In this document: positions 18,101-26,187 of the stretch, one piece after another
Layout of the letters: every line of letters starts with the position of its first letter
How positions within the stretch are numbered: the stretch's first letter is position 1
Assembly (NCBI RefSeq): GCF_002968635.1
Contig: NZ_PVBN01000006.1
Coordinates: 326,988 to 390,987, forward strand
DNA: 64,000 bases
Direction of reading: 5' to 3'
DNA from: Neorhizobium alkalisoli
GTDB lineage: Bacteria > Pseudomonadota > Alphaproteobacteria > Rhizobiales > Rhizobiaceae
Position numbers and translations under genes: made by a program
Notes under the pieces: model-generated
The model's database searches: none
Seen by the model: only the letters and a program-made list of their open reading frames with translations
Told to the model about the DNA's origin: nothing

Positions 18101-18813
18101 ATGTTTTCCGTATAGGGAAGCCGGAACGGTTTCATCCGCTCCTCGACCCAGGCAGCCTTGCCGGGGGTCTCGGCCGCGATCTTCTCCGGCGACAACCGCT
18201 TGCGCCGGTCATAGGCATGACCAAGGATTTCCTTCAGCGTGATGCCGCGCCTGACCTCGATCGACATCGATGCGAAATAGTTCGAAAGCTCCGAGTTCCA
18301 GTAGAGCAGCGAATCGTTCTTGTCATAGATGCCGATGCCCATTTCGAGCATGTCGAGCGCATCATCAACGAGCGCGCCATCCAGGACAGAAATAGGCTCG
18401 CCCTTCTGGCTGGTCGGCAGGCGGGACAAGTCTGCGCCCGCCCCCGCAACCACGCTGAGCCCCTTGGCCGGCACGAAAGATCCGAAGAGATAGGTGTGGT
18501 CATCCTCGGTGAGAAAACGCTCGATGTGGAGTTCATGCCGCGCCACGCCGGCGCGGTCGTAGCAGAACGCGGTTTCCTCGGTGCCGAAGACGATCGCCCG
18601 GCATTCCTTCTCCTTGCGATCGGCATCCACGGCGCTGCCGAAAAGGCCGTTGCTCGTTTTGCCGACAAGTTCGTGCGGATGTTTACCGAAGAGCCGGGCA
18701 TAGGCGGCGTTCACCGCCACGTAAGTGAGGGCGCTGTCCTTGATGAAGGCGGGTTCGGCAAGATCGTTGATCCGCTCGCACGCCCTTCTCAGCAATTCAC
18801 TTTCCGTCTCCAC
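15115..18813 (-). CDS. Multi-PAS hybrid histidine kinase with two receiver domains
   Basis: This 1232-residue cytoplasmic-looking sensor has about five PAS/PAC-type repeats over residues 1-680 (for example FARNSDHQLTYANAAYEAML and GRSIVISGTGLSGGKTL), then HisKA with the phosphorylatable His in LANMSHEIRTPMNGVLGMAE near residue 690, and an HATPase domain (IITNLVGNAVKFTEKG; EDTGLGIPDEKL). Two receivers follow: ILVVDDNPVNRR near 926 with phospho-Asp in VLDYHMPEMNG near 974, and LVAEDNEVNQ near 1103 with phospho-Asp in ILMDVSMPVMNG near 1149. No transmembrane segment is evident. GTG 18813 is chosen for GGAG just before it; the frame is open to ATG-like starts at 18924. No output partner is adjacent, so the signal and target are unknown. 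Confidence 0.9.
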   Translation of the reverse strand: METESELLRRACERINDLAEPAFIKDSALTYVAVNAAYARLFGKHPHELVGKTSNGLFGSAVDADRKEKECRAIVFGTEETAFCYDRAGVARHELHIERFLTEDDHTYLFGSFVPAKGLSVVAGAGADLSRLPTSQKGEPISVLDGALVDDALDMLEMGIGIYDKNDSLLYWNSELSNYFASMSIEVRRGITLKEILGHAYDRRKRLSPEKIAAETPGKAAWVEERMKPFRLPYTENIYQLSDGRWMRSLNKRLENGLLLAVRHDVTDFKEQEMLLRAQVAETELLRAVLEDLPVPVFARNSDHQLTYANAAYEAMLGAPRAQFLGKTETEMFPDAAEKFRLENDRIMDGEEIDKSEDVTFPDGSVVPVITRLRRIMTRDGAHHLVGSRMDVSLIKEAQTKAEKVGEDLQTILSAIPVGIAILDETFNFEYANPSFYDFWDAGEQFDLPGRSYRDFLKVNFDRGIYADSNLSFEEIYQGRIAALTEGEDRPPIEVKSRNGRSIVISGTGLSGGKTLLTYMDITAVRKREQEIHEARVALEQHGALMRDATSAMSQGLLILHDGEIIFCNDALSSMLEMPAEMAMPGKQWRDIFRFCVRRGDLGPPDVAADTLRSWEENLAAGKPVFADFRVEGRKWIHVEANITGSDHWLAIFTDVTDTKEREEELTRLLQRAEAADRAKSEFLANMSHEIRTPMNGVLGMAELLAKSNLDTRQKTFIDIIVKSGNALLTIINDILDFSKIDAGQMKLRKAPFDPVEAIEDVATLLSSSAAEKDIELIVRGDASVRETVMGDAGRFRQIITNLVGNAVKFTEKGHVFIDLMSKPTAPGKMLLTIRIEDTGLGIPDEKLRSVFEKFSQVDTSSTRRHEGTGLGLAITAGLTELFGGRIEVESELGRGSAFTVHLPFDVVSERNVQTVLPINTSGARILVVDDNPVNRRILSEQLSMWGFDAVAANGGAEGLAILGEAARIGVAVDAIVLDYHMPEMNGLDFARNLRSDARFDGTGVIFLTSMDMASDDSTFQALNIQAHLMKPARANLLRSTIIEVVRSIRTKRRALENLQIRPEAARIPSQGDGPNSRPVTTATPGIADEPVSTPPMRSNPTLDVLVAEDNEVNQIVFTQILQSTGWLFQIVKNGAEAVEAWKEHEPAVILMDVSMPVMNGHQATQKIRELESQSGLHTPIIGVTAHALESDRELCIKAGMDDYLSKPISPEALESKIRAWIGGGAVNSVSG

Positions 18814-19216
18814 CTTCCACTCCGCGTTCCGGCCGTAACCAGTTCGATTCGTTGGCCCTCCAAGCAATGGATAACAGCACGCGCGCGTTAACAACGTGTT
18901 GTTGATGAAGGAGCCAGGCGGCACAATTTCGGCGATTTATCGGGATCCCCATGGCTATGCGCTCAATGGGATCGCAAGAGCGTGAAGGAACGACAGAAAG
19001 CCCAAGAATCGGCGGACCTCAAATGCGTCCGCATTTCGCCGGAATTTCGTCAAAATACCTACCTCGAAGCGCATTCACCCAAAAATATTCAACCACAGAC
19101 TGAGGGAGGCTGAACAACGGTTCAGACTACTCATGGCTGGCTTTCATGAATCCGCCGCCTTTGCGGGCGACGCTCCGTCCGTGCCCTTAAACCACAAGAG
19201 GGAAAGGAACAAAGTC
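18814..19216. other. Divergent control region between kinase and secreted protein genes
   Basis: This 403-base gap should hold the promoters of the leftward kinase and the rightward small secreted protein. A clean inverted repeat, CTGAAC-AACG-GTTCAG, lies at 19110-19125 in the probable leader of the rightward gene. No other feature is recognised. Confidence 0.4.
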
Positions 19217-19549
19217 ATGTCCGTACTGCAAAAGAGCATTTCCGCAGGCTTGATAGCTCTGTCGGTAGCAGGCGCTTTAACGGCGGCCGCTCCGGCTGCG
19301 CAGGCCCGCGACCGACACCACGACGACGTCTGGCCCGGCGTCGCAGCCGGGCTTGCGGGCGGCATCATCGGCGGTGCAATCGTCTCGGGGTCGCAGCGTC
19401 CAGTCTATGTAGAGCCGGAATACGACTACGCGCCACCGCCGCCGCGGCGCGTCTATTACCGCACCCAGTATGCACCGCGCTGCCACTACGAGTGGGTCGA
19501 GAACGAATGGGGCGAGGCCTATCGCGCCCGCGTCTGCCCGCGCTACTAA
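19217..19549 (+). CDS. Small secreted protein of unknown function
   Basis: This 110-residue protein has a clear signal peptide (residues 1-31, KSISAGLIALSVAGALTAAA followed by PAAQA as cleavage site). The mature part has a glycine-rich hydrophobic stretch GVAAGLAGGIIGGAIVSG that resembles a glycine-zipper, then a Pro/Tyr-rich segment and a C-terminus with two cysteines (RCHYEWVENEWGEAY, CPRY). It is probably a periplasmic or surface protein. ATG 19217 is preceded by GGAAAGGAAC. Related proteins are common and uncharacterised in Rhizobiales. A terminator follows. Confidence 0.8.
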   Translation: MSVLQKSISAGLIALSVAGALTAAAPAAQARDRHHDDVWPGVAAGLAGGIIGGAIVSGSQRPVYVEPEYDYAPPPPRRVYYRTQYAPRCHYEWVENEWGEAYRARVCPRY

Positions 19550-19573
19550 CCCCCCGCAATGCCTAACCATACA

Positions 19574-19610
19574 AAGCCCGCGTTCGAATAGAGCGCGGGC
19601 TTACTCTTTT
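19574..19610 (+). terminator. Terminator after the small secreted protein
   Basis: AAGCCCGCG (19574-19582) pairs with CGCGGGCTT (19594-19602), followed by a T-rich ACTCTTTT. It lies 25 bases past the stop codon. Confidence 0.75.
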
Positions 19611-19949
19611 CCAAATCCGTGGTTCCATGGGGCGCCGGAATGCAATGGCCGGCTATTTCCCGTCTCGCAATTGCGAAACATTCACTTGACTTTTGCCCCC
19701 AAATCCACCAAATGCGCATCAGCTTTCACCTTCCGGCCGCCGCGTGAGCTGGCCCCGCGTTCAAAATAACCGCGAAGAAGGAACAAGGCGCACAGATAGA
19801 TCGCCCTGACCCTCAGGGTTTAAGCGCTGGAAAGCAATTTCCAACTTGCAAGTTCCCACTTCACGCGGGGTTCTTGACGCCACAGGCAGACCGGACGGCA
19901 TGGTGCCGGCCCCGGCATAGGCTCGTGGCGCCCCGAAAAGGTATTCGAC
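19611..19949. other. Leader region of the rhlE helicase gene
   Basis: These 339 bases contain no gene. The likely long untranslated leader of rhlE lies here, which is common for DEAD-box helicase genes that respond to cold. No cold-shock element is recognised with certainty. Confidence 0.35.
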
Positions 19950-21722
19950 TTGACGAATTTCCAAGAGCTTGGCCTTGCCAAGCAGCTCGTAGCCACTCTT
20001 TTTGCGCTTGGTTACGAAACGCCCACGCCGATCCAGGCCCAGGCGATCCCACAGCTTCTCGAAGGCCGCGACATGATCGGCCTCGCCCAGACCGGCACCG
20101 GCAAAACCGCTGCATTCGGTCTCCCGCTCATCGAAATGCTCCTGAAGGACCCCAAGCGTCCCGACAACCGCACCACCCGCACCCTGATCCTGGCTCCGAC
20201 CCGCGAACTGGTCAACCAGATCGCCGTCAACCTGAAGAGCTATGTCCGCAATACGCCGTTGAAGATCAACGCCGTCGTCGGCGGTGCATCGATCAACAAG
20301 CAGCAGCTGCAGCTGGAAAAGGGCACCGACATTCTCGTCGCGACCCCCGGCCGCCTGCTCGACCTGATCGCCCGCCGCGCGATCGGTTTGACCACCGTAC
20401 GCTATCTGGTGCTCGACGAAGCCGACCAGATGCTCGACCTCGGTTTCATCCATGACCTTCGCAAGATCTCGAAGATGGTTCCGGCCAAGCGCCAGACCCT
20501 GCTCTTCTCGGCCACCATGCCGAAGGCGATCGCCGATCTCGCAGCCGACTTCCTCAAGGATCCGGTGCAGGTCTCCGTCACGCCTCCGGGCAAGGCTGCC
20601 GACAAGGTGGAACAATTCGTCCACTTCGTCGCAGGCAAGAACGACAAGACCGATCTCCTCAAGAAGTCGCTCGAGGACAATCCCGATGGCCGCGCCATGG
20701 TCTTCCTGCGCACCAAGCACGGCGCCGAGAAGCTTTCAAAGCATCTCGAGCATATCGGCTTCAAGGTCGCTTCGATCCACGGCAACAAGAGCCAGGGCCA
20801 GCGCGAGCGCGCCCTGAAGGCCTTCCGGGACAACGAAATCCGAGTCCTCGTGGCAACCGACGTCGCTGCCCGAGGCATCGACATTCCCGGCGTGACGCAT
20901 GTCTTCAACTACGACCTTCCGGAAGTGCCGGATGCCTACGTGCACCGCATCGGCCGTACCGCACGTGCCGGCCGCGACGGTATCGCGATTGCTTTCTGCG
21001 CACCGGACGAAACGGGTCTGCTGCGTGACATCGAACGCCTGATGACCATCGAAATCGCAACCGCCTCCGGCGAGCGTCCGGAGGGCATGAGCCGTCCTTC
21101 GCGCGGCGGCGGCAACCGTGGCGGCGCCAATCGCGGCCGAGGCGGCAATGGTGGCGGCAACGGCGCAGGACAGGGTCGCGGTCGTGGAAACGGCGAAGGC
21201 CGTCCGGAGCGTCGCGAACGCCCGGCCCGCAAGCCCTTCTTCGCATCGGAAGATGAAGGCGGCGCCCGTTCGGAAGAACGCGGCGAGCGTCAGGATCGTC
21301 CGTTCCGTGGCGATCGTCCGCAGCGGCCCCATGGCGACCGTCCGCACCGCGGCGAACGCCGCAACGAGGACTTCCGCGGCCAGCGTCGCGGCGAAGAAGC
21401 ACCGCGCTTCGAAGCCGACAACGATCTTGCCACGACGTCGGATTTCCGCCCTGCCAAGAAGCAGTTCGGCCCCCAGGACGGGGCGAAGAACGGTGGCGAA
21501 GGCAGACCGGCTCGCAAGGAACATCGCAAGGGCAATGGCGGCCAGAACCCGCACGCGGCGCATGCTCCGCATGAATCCGGCAACCAGCGCAAGGCGCATA
21601 ACGGCGGCCAGGGCCGTCCGGCACATGCCGGTCAGCCGCAGGGCGAAAACCGTGGCCCGGTTCGGTTCGGCAACGACAACCGCAATGGCGGCCAGCAGGG
21701 CCGCAAACGCAGCCGGGCGTAA
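19950..21722 (+). CDS. rhlE: DEAD-box ATP-dependent RNA helicase, RhlE type
   Basis: This 590-residue RNA helicase unwinds structured RNA in ribosome assembly and mRNA decay. The motif set is complete: Q motif near ELGLAKQLV and GYETPTPIQAQAIP, Walker A AQTGTGKT near 46-53, PTRELVNQ, TPGRLLDL, DEAD near 155, SATMP, and C-terminal HRIGRTARAGRDG. After about residue 375 the protein is a long disordered tail rich in Arg, Gly and Asn (RGG-like), typical of RhlE in rhizobia and thought to bind RNA. The start is TTG 19950, with AAAAGG upstream; it reads MTNFQELGLAK as in homologues. Confidence 0.93.
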   Translation: MTNFQELGLAKQLVATLFALGYETPTPIQAQAIPQLLEGRDMIGLAQTGTGKTAAFGLPLIEMLLKDPKRPDNRTTRTLILAPTRELVNQIAVNLKSYVRNTPLKINAVVGGASINKQQLQLEKGTDILVATPGRLLDLIARRAIGLTTVRYLVLDEADQMLDLGFIHDLRKISKMVPAKRQTLLFSATMPKAIADLAADFLKDPVQVSVTPPGKAADKVEQFVHFVAGKNDKTDLLKKSLEDNPDGRAMVFLRTKHGAEKLSKHLEHIGFKVASIHGNKSQGQRERALKAFRDNEIRVLVATDVAARGIDIPGVTHVFNYDLPEVPDAYVHRIGRTARAGRDGIAIAFCAPDETGLLRDIERLMTIEIATASGERPEGMSRPSRGGGNRGGANRGRGGNGGGNGAGQGRGRGNGEGRPERRERPARKPFFASEDEGGARSEERGERQDRPFRGDRPQRPHGDRPHRGERRNEDFRGQRRGEEAPRFEADNDLATTSDFRPAKKQFGPQDGAKNGGEGRPARKEHRKGNGGQNPHAAHAPHESGNQRKAHNGGQGRPAHAGQPQGENRGPVRFGNDNRNGGQQGRKRSRA

Positions 21723-21735
21723 CCGACGAATAGGA

Positions 21736-21766
21736 AAAGAGGCCGCTTTCGCGGCCTCTTTTTTTG
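21736..21766. terminator. Bidirectional terminator between rhlE and the SDR gene
   Basis: AAAAGAGGCCG and CGGCCTCTTTT form a strong stem with A- and T-runs on either side. It ends rhlE on the plus strand. It overlaps the end of the convergent SDR gene, whose stop is at 21767. Confidence 0.85.
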
Positions 21767-22510
21767 TCATTTGACTGCCGCGTTTCCGCCGTCCGCGAAA
21801 AGTGCGGCTCCCGCGACGAAACTCGCCATGGGGCTGGCGAGGAAAAGCGCCGCCCGCGCGATCTCTTCCGGTTGTCCGATCCGCTTCATCGCGTGCAGCC
21901 CGGCCGCCCATTCCTTCTGCGCGGCATCGCCGGCCATCGGCGTATCGACCCCACCAGGCAGAAGTGCATTGGCCCGAATGCCCTGCGCCCCATAGTCAGC
22001 CGTAATCCCCTTGACCAATCCCATCAGGCCGGCCTTGGAAGCGCCATAGGTAGCCATGCCGGGAATGCCGACACTGGTGCCGACGAAGGTGGAGGTGAAG
22101 ATGATCGATCCGCCGCCGCGTTCGAGCATGGCCGGGATTTGTGAGCGTGCACCGAGGAAGGCGCTGGCGAAATTCATGGTCATGGTCTGCTGCCATTCAT
22201 CGATCGTCACCTCAACCAGCGGCTTGTAAGGCCCGACTGTGCCGGCATTGTTCAAGGCGATGTCGAGACCGCCGAACCGGCCGATCGCCGCATCGAGCAG
22301 CTTCCGGTGGGTATCCTCTTCCGTGACATCGCCCGTCACGGCGACCGCGCGGCCGCCGGCCGCCTCGATTTCCGAAACCAGCTTCTGCAGTTCCGCCTCG
22401 CCTCGCGCATTGGCAACGACGGCAGCCCCCTCCGCGGCGAAGAGCAAGGCGGAGGCCCGGCCGATGCCGCTCGATGCGCCGGTGACGATGGCAACTTTGT
22501 TATTCAGCAT
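21767..22510 (-). CDS. Short-chain dehydrogenase/reductase
   Basis: This 247-residue NAD(P)-dependent oxidoreductase of the classical SDR family has the cofactor motif TGASSGIG near residue 10, NNAG near 87, catalytic Ser in FTSTFVG, and the YGASK active site near 155 (Tyr-x3-Lys). The C-terminal PEEIARAALFLASPMASFV is also typical. The substrate is unknown. Its start is 85 bases from the next gene upstream, an EamA exporter on the same strand, so the two may be co-transcribed. Confidence 0.9.
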   Translation of the reverse strand: MLNNKVAIVTGASSGIGRASALLFAAEGAAVVANARGEAELQKLVSEIEAAGGRAVAVTGDVTEEDTHRKLLDAAIGRFGGLDIALNNAGTVGPYKPLVEVTIDEWQQTMTMNFASAFLGARSQIPAMLERGGGSIIFTSTFVGTSVGIPGMATYGASKAGLMGLVKGITADYGAQGIRANALLPGGVDTPMAGDAAQKEWAAGLHAMKRIGQPEEIARAALFLASPMASFVAGAALFADGGNAAVK

Positions 22511-22595
22511 GATGTAGCTCCTGTTGGGTTACATCTACTGCCTAAAACTGCGCAGCCTCCGGCGACACCCGTTTCCTGACCGATCGGCCATGCGC

Positions 22596-23468
22596 TCAGT
22601 TCTTCCTGTTCACCAGATAGACACCCAGCACCACGATCACCGTGCCGACGATCATCGGCAGCGTCAGCGGCTCGCCGAAAAGGATGGCGGCCTCGATCGC
22701 CACGACCGGCGGCATGAGGTAGATCAGCGAAGCCGCGCGAGACACCTGGCCTCGGCGGATGAGATAGAGCAGCAGGCCGACCGCGCCCATCGAAATGCCG
22801 AAGACGGACCATGCCATGGCGAACATCGCCTCATGCGTCCAGTCGAAGCGCAGGTTCTCCAGGAGAAGCGCGAGCGGCACCGTCACGATCAGGGCTCCGA
22901 CGAATTGCAGCGTGGCGATCGAGAAAAGGTCCCCCTCCTGCAGGTGCCGTTTCTGGTAGAGCGTCCCGTACGTCACCGAGGTCATCGCGACGAGATTGAT
23001 CAGCACGGGAAGGGCAAGGCCCGCAAGGCCGCGATCGAACACGTCGAGGAGCTGCGGCGAAATCGCGATCAGGATGCCGGCAAAGCCGAGCACCAGCCCG
23101 AACTTCTGCATGGGCCGCAGCCGCTCGCTGATGAAGAAGGGAGCAGCGAGCGCGGTGAGCAGCGGTTGCAGACCGGCGATGATTCCGGACAAGCCCGCCG
23201 GTACGCCCTGCCCGATCGCATACCAGACGCCCGACAGATAAAGGCCGTGCAGGAAGATGCCGGAGATGATCGCATAGCCGAATTGGCTCTTCGTCTTCGG
23301 CCATTTCGCCCCCATGACCAGGCAGACGGCGAAGAAGGCTATGGCCGCAAGAGAGTGGCGGACGACGAGAAAAGTAAGGGGATCGGCATGCACCACCGCA
23401 TATTTTGCAACGATCCAACCCGTGGACCAGAGGAGGACAAACAGGGCCGGAGCCACGCGATCGAGCAT
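22596..23468 (-). CDS. EamA/DMT-family exporter
   Basis: This 290-residue membrane protein has about ten hydrophobic segments in two EamA repeats, starting MLDRVAPALFVLLWSTGWIV and with GLYLSGVWYAIGQGVPAGLS and FGEPLTLPMIVGTVIVVLGV. It should export a small metabolite. ATG 23468 with a nearby GGAA was chosen over a TTG at 23492. It reads into the SDR gene. A family-level call only. Confidence 0.88.
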   Translation of the reverse strand: MLDRVAPALFVLLWSTGWIVAKYAVVHADPLTFLVVRHSLAAIAFFAVCLVMGAKWPKTKSQFGYAIISGIFLHGLYLSGVWYAIGQGVPAGLSGIIAGLQPLLTALAAPFFISERLRPMQKFGLVLGFAGILIAISPQLLDVFDRGLAGLALPVLINLVAMTSVTYGTLYQKRHLQEGDLFSIATLQFVGALIVTVPLALLLENLRFDWTHEAMFAMAWSVFGISMGAVGLLLYLIRRGQVSRAASLIYLMPPVVAIEAAILFGEPLTLPMIVGTVIVVLGVYLVNRKN

Positions 23469-23800
23469 AAGGGATTTCCGGGTGATTATCAAAAAAGGCA
23501 GGTGGCGCCTGTCTATGCGCAGCTACCTCGATGGTCAAAGCAGAAAAACTGATCGCTTCATTGAACAGAGCTTCAAAAGGCTGAACAGCACTTGGGCAAC
23601 TGGCGTTTTTGCAGGCAGCAACTTGATCGCCCGTCGGGAAAGCAAGAGCTTGTCCGCTCAAGGAATCAGCACATCTATTGATGTGGGGGCGCGCCGAAGC
23701 CATGATTTTCAACGCGCTCGAATCTTCGCAGGCAACTGTGCATGGTTCTTGCATTGCGATCTGCGTTGTATTCAAATGACTAAAAAAGGGGAACGCGCCT
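23469..23800. other. Upstream region of the ATP-grasp operon, with a sigma-54-like element
   Basis: These 332 bases have no gene. TGG at 23743-23745 and TTGC at 23754-23757 have the GG-N10-GC spacing of a sigma-54 promoter, about 45 bases before the TTG start of the ATP-grasp gene. The -24 box deviates from TGGCAC, so the match is partial. Confidence 0.3.
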
Positions 23801-25210
23801 TTGGCATTTGACGAAATGTTGACTGCGGAAAATCTTCCGCGCCCGCCATACAAGACCTATCATGAATGGTATACCAGCCAGGATGCCGCCCATCTGATCC
23901 GCAAGACCCAGGATGCGGAAAACATCTTCAGGAAAACCGGCATCACCTTCGCGGTCTACGGACACGCAGACAGTTCCGAAAAGCTCATTCCCTTCGATAT
24001 CATCCCCCGCATCATTTCCGCCCGCGAATGGCGCAAGCTGGCGCAAGGCATCGAACAGCGGGTTCTGGCGCTCAACGCCTTCCTCGACGACATCTACCAC
24101 AAGCAGGAAATCATCAAGGCGGGTCGCATTCCGCGCGAACTGATCGAGAAGAACGTCGCCTTCCTGCCGGAGATGATCGGTTTTAAGCCGCCCGGCGGCG
24201 TCTATACCCATATCGTCGGCACCGACATCGTGCGCACCGGCGAGGATCAGTTCTACGTGCTGGAGGACAATGCCCGCACGCCGTCCGGTGTCAGCTACAT
24301 GCTGGAAAACCGCGAAACCATGATGCAGATGTTCCCGGAACTCTTTGCGCTGAACAAGGTGCAGCGGGTCGAGGACTATCCAAGGCTCCTGCGCCAGTCG
24401 CTCGCCTCGCTCGCCCCCGCCGGCTGCAAGGGCAAACCGCGCGTCGCAGTGCTGACGCCGGGCATCTTCAATTCCGCCTATTACGAACATTCGTTTCTCG
24501 CCGACCAGATGGGCGTCGAACTCGTCGAGGGCGGCGACCTGCGCGTCATCGACGGGCGCGTCAAGATGCGCACCACGCGCGGCTACGAAGCGATCGACGT
24601 GCTCTACCGCCGCGTCGACGACGACTTCCTGGATCCGCTCACCTTCCGGCCCGATTCGGCGCTCGGCATTCCCGGCATCATGGACGTCTACCGCGCCGGC
24701 AATATCACCATCGCCAATGCGCCCGGCACCGGCATTTCCGACGACAAGGCGATCTACTCCTATATGCCGGAGATCGTCGAATTCTATACCGGCCGCAAGG
24801 CGCTTCTGGAAAACGTGCCGACCTGGCGCTGCTCCGAGCCGGACAGCCTGAAATACGTGCTGGAGCATATCGAGGAACTGGTCATCAAGGAGGTGCACGG
24901 CTCCGGCGGCTACGGCATGCTTGTCGGTCCGACGGCCACCAAGAAGGAGCGCACCGACTTCGCCGAGAAACTCGCCGCCAAGCCGGCCAACTATATCGCC
25001 CAGCCGACGCTGGCGCTTTCGACAGTGCCGATCTTCGTCAACAAGGGCGTTGCCCCGCGGCATGTCGACCTGCGCCCTTACGTGCTGGTTTCCGACAAGG
25101 TGAAGATCATTCCCGGCGGACTGACCCGCGTGGCGCTGAAACAGGGATCCCTGGTGGTGAATTCCAGCCAGGGCGGCGGCACGAAGGACACCTGGGTTCT
25201 GGAAGATTGA
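23801..25210 (+). CDS. Circularly permuted ATP-grasp protein (type 2)
   Basis: This 469-residue protein belongs to the circularly permuted ATP-grasp family (DUF404/DUF407), predicted peptide or amide-bond ligases. Recognisable blocks are FYVLEDNARTPSGVSYMLEN, the metal-binding IKEVHGSGGYGMLVGP and PRHVDLRPYVL near the C-terminus. It is the first gene of a conserved trio with an alpha-E protein and a transglutaminase-like protease, known widely in bacteria and predicted to make and then process a peptide-like product or tag. The start is TTG 23801 with AAAGGGG upstream. No substrate has been assigned, so function is inferred only from fold and context. Confidence 0.9.
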   Translation: MAFDEMLTAENLPRPPYKTYHEWYTSQDAAHLIRKTQDAENIFRKTGITFAVYGHADSSEKLIPFDIIPRIISAREWRKLAQGIEQRVLALNAFLDDIYHKQEIIKAGRIPRELIEKNVAFLPEMIGFKPPGGVYTHIVGTDIVRTGEDQFYVLEDNARTPSGVSYMLENRETMMQMFPELFALNKVQRVEDYPRLLRQSLASLAPAGCKGKPRVAVLTPGIFNSAYYEHSFLADQMGVELVEGGDLRVIDGRVKMRTTRGYEAIDVLYRRVDDDFLDPLTFRPDSALGIPGIMDVYRAGNITIANAPGTGISDDKAIYSYMPEIVEFYTGRKALLENVPTWRCSEPDSLKYVLEHIEELVIKEVHGSGGYGMLVGPTATKKERTDFAEKLAAKPANYIAQPTLALSTVPIFVNKGVAPRHVDLRPYVLVSDKVKIIPGGLTRVALKQGSLVVNSSQGGGTKDTWVLED

Positions 25211-25219
25211 GGCTGTAGA

Positions 25220-26161
25220 ATGCTTGGAAGAACTGCAAACGGCCTCTACTGGATGTTTCGCTACATCGAGAGAGCCGAAAATATAGCCCGTCTCGTCGAT
25301 GCGGGCCTGCGCGTCTCGCTGACGCGCGCCGGCTCGAGCGACGAGGACTGGGACGGGGTGCTGCAGAGCGCCGGCGTCCGCGAAGCCTATTCGGAGGTCC
25401 ACCCGCAGCTGACTGCTGCTGATGCCATCGACTATCTGCTGCGCGACCAGTCCAATCCGTCGAGCGTGATGTCCTGCATCGAATGGGGACGCAACAATGC
25501 CCGCATGGTGCGGACGGCGCTGACCCGGGAGACCTGGGAAGCCACCAACGAGGCGTGGATCGATCTGAAGGCACGGCTTGCCCGCAAGCCGAAACAGGCC
25601 GACCTTCCTGAACTGATCGACGGGATCAAGCATCGCTGCGGCCTGATCCGCGGCGCCTTCCATGGCTCGATGCTCCGAAACGATCTCTACAACTTCTCGC
25701 GCATCGGCACCTTCATCGAGAGAGCAGACAATACCAGCCGCATTCTCGACGTGAAATATTACGTGCTGCTGCCTGCCGTCAGCCACGTAGGCTCGGCGCT
25801 CGACAATTTCCAATGGGAATCGATCCTGCGTTCGGTCTCCGCACACCGCTCCTATGGCTGGGTCTACGACGGTGAATACCAGTCGGCGAATATCGCAGAC
25901 TTCCTGATCCTCAAGGTCCAGATGCCCCGCTCGCTTGCCTATTGCTACGAGAAGATCGTCAGCAATCTCGGCTATATCGCCGAAGACTACGGCGAGCGGC
26001 TGAAGGCCCATGAGACGGCCGACGCAATCCGTTCGACGCTGAAGCGCAGCTCGATGCCCGACATCATGGATCAGGGCCTGCACGAATTTCTGGAAGACTT
26101 CGTCAGCCGCAACAACCAGTTGAGTGCCGAGATCTCCGAAGGCTACCGCTTCTACCATTAA
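25220..26161 (+). CDS. Alpha-E domain protein (DUF403)
   Basis: This 313-residue, mainly helical protein begins MLGRTANGLYWMFRYIERAE, the hallmark of the alpha-E (DUF403) family. Further typical segments are GIKHRCGLIRGAFHGSM and FIERADNTSRILDVKYYVLL. It has no known catalytic residues; the domain is thought to be a helper or carrier for the ATP-grasp ligase, with which it is sometimes fused. It lies nine bases after the ATP-grasp gene and 26 before the transglutaminase gene. Function beyond this association is unknown. Confidence 0.9.
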   Translation: MLGRTANGLYWMFRYIERAENIARLVDAGLRVSLTRAGSSDEDWDGVLQSAGVREAYSEVHPQLTAADAIDYLLRDQSNPSSVMSCIEWGRNNARMVRTALTRETWEATNEAWIDLKARLARKPKQADLPELIDGIKHRCGLIRGAFHGSMLRNDLYNFSRIGTFIERADNTSRILDVKYYVLLPAVSHVGSALDNFQWESILRSVSAHRSYGWVYDGEYQSANIADFLILKVQMPRSLAYCYEKIVSNLGYIAEDYGERLKAHETADAIRSTLKRSSMPDIMDQGLHEFLEDFVSRNNQLSAEISEGYRFYH

Positions 26162-26187
26162 GCCCACAGGCACAGGATTTACAGCAC

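Noticed and set aside
16747..18891. A 714-codon plus-strand frame opposite the hybrid kinase
   Set aside because: The minus-strand kinase has complete domains; this frame is its antisense.
23780..26173. A 797-codon minus-strand frame opposite the ATP-grasp and alpha-E genes
   Set aside because: It spans two real genes and the gap between them, with no domain or start signal.
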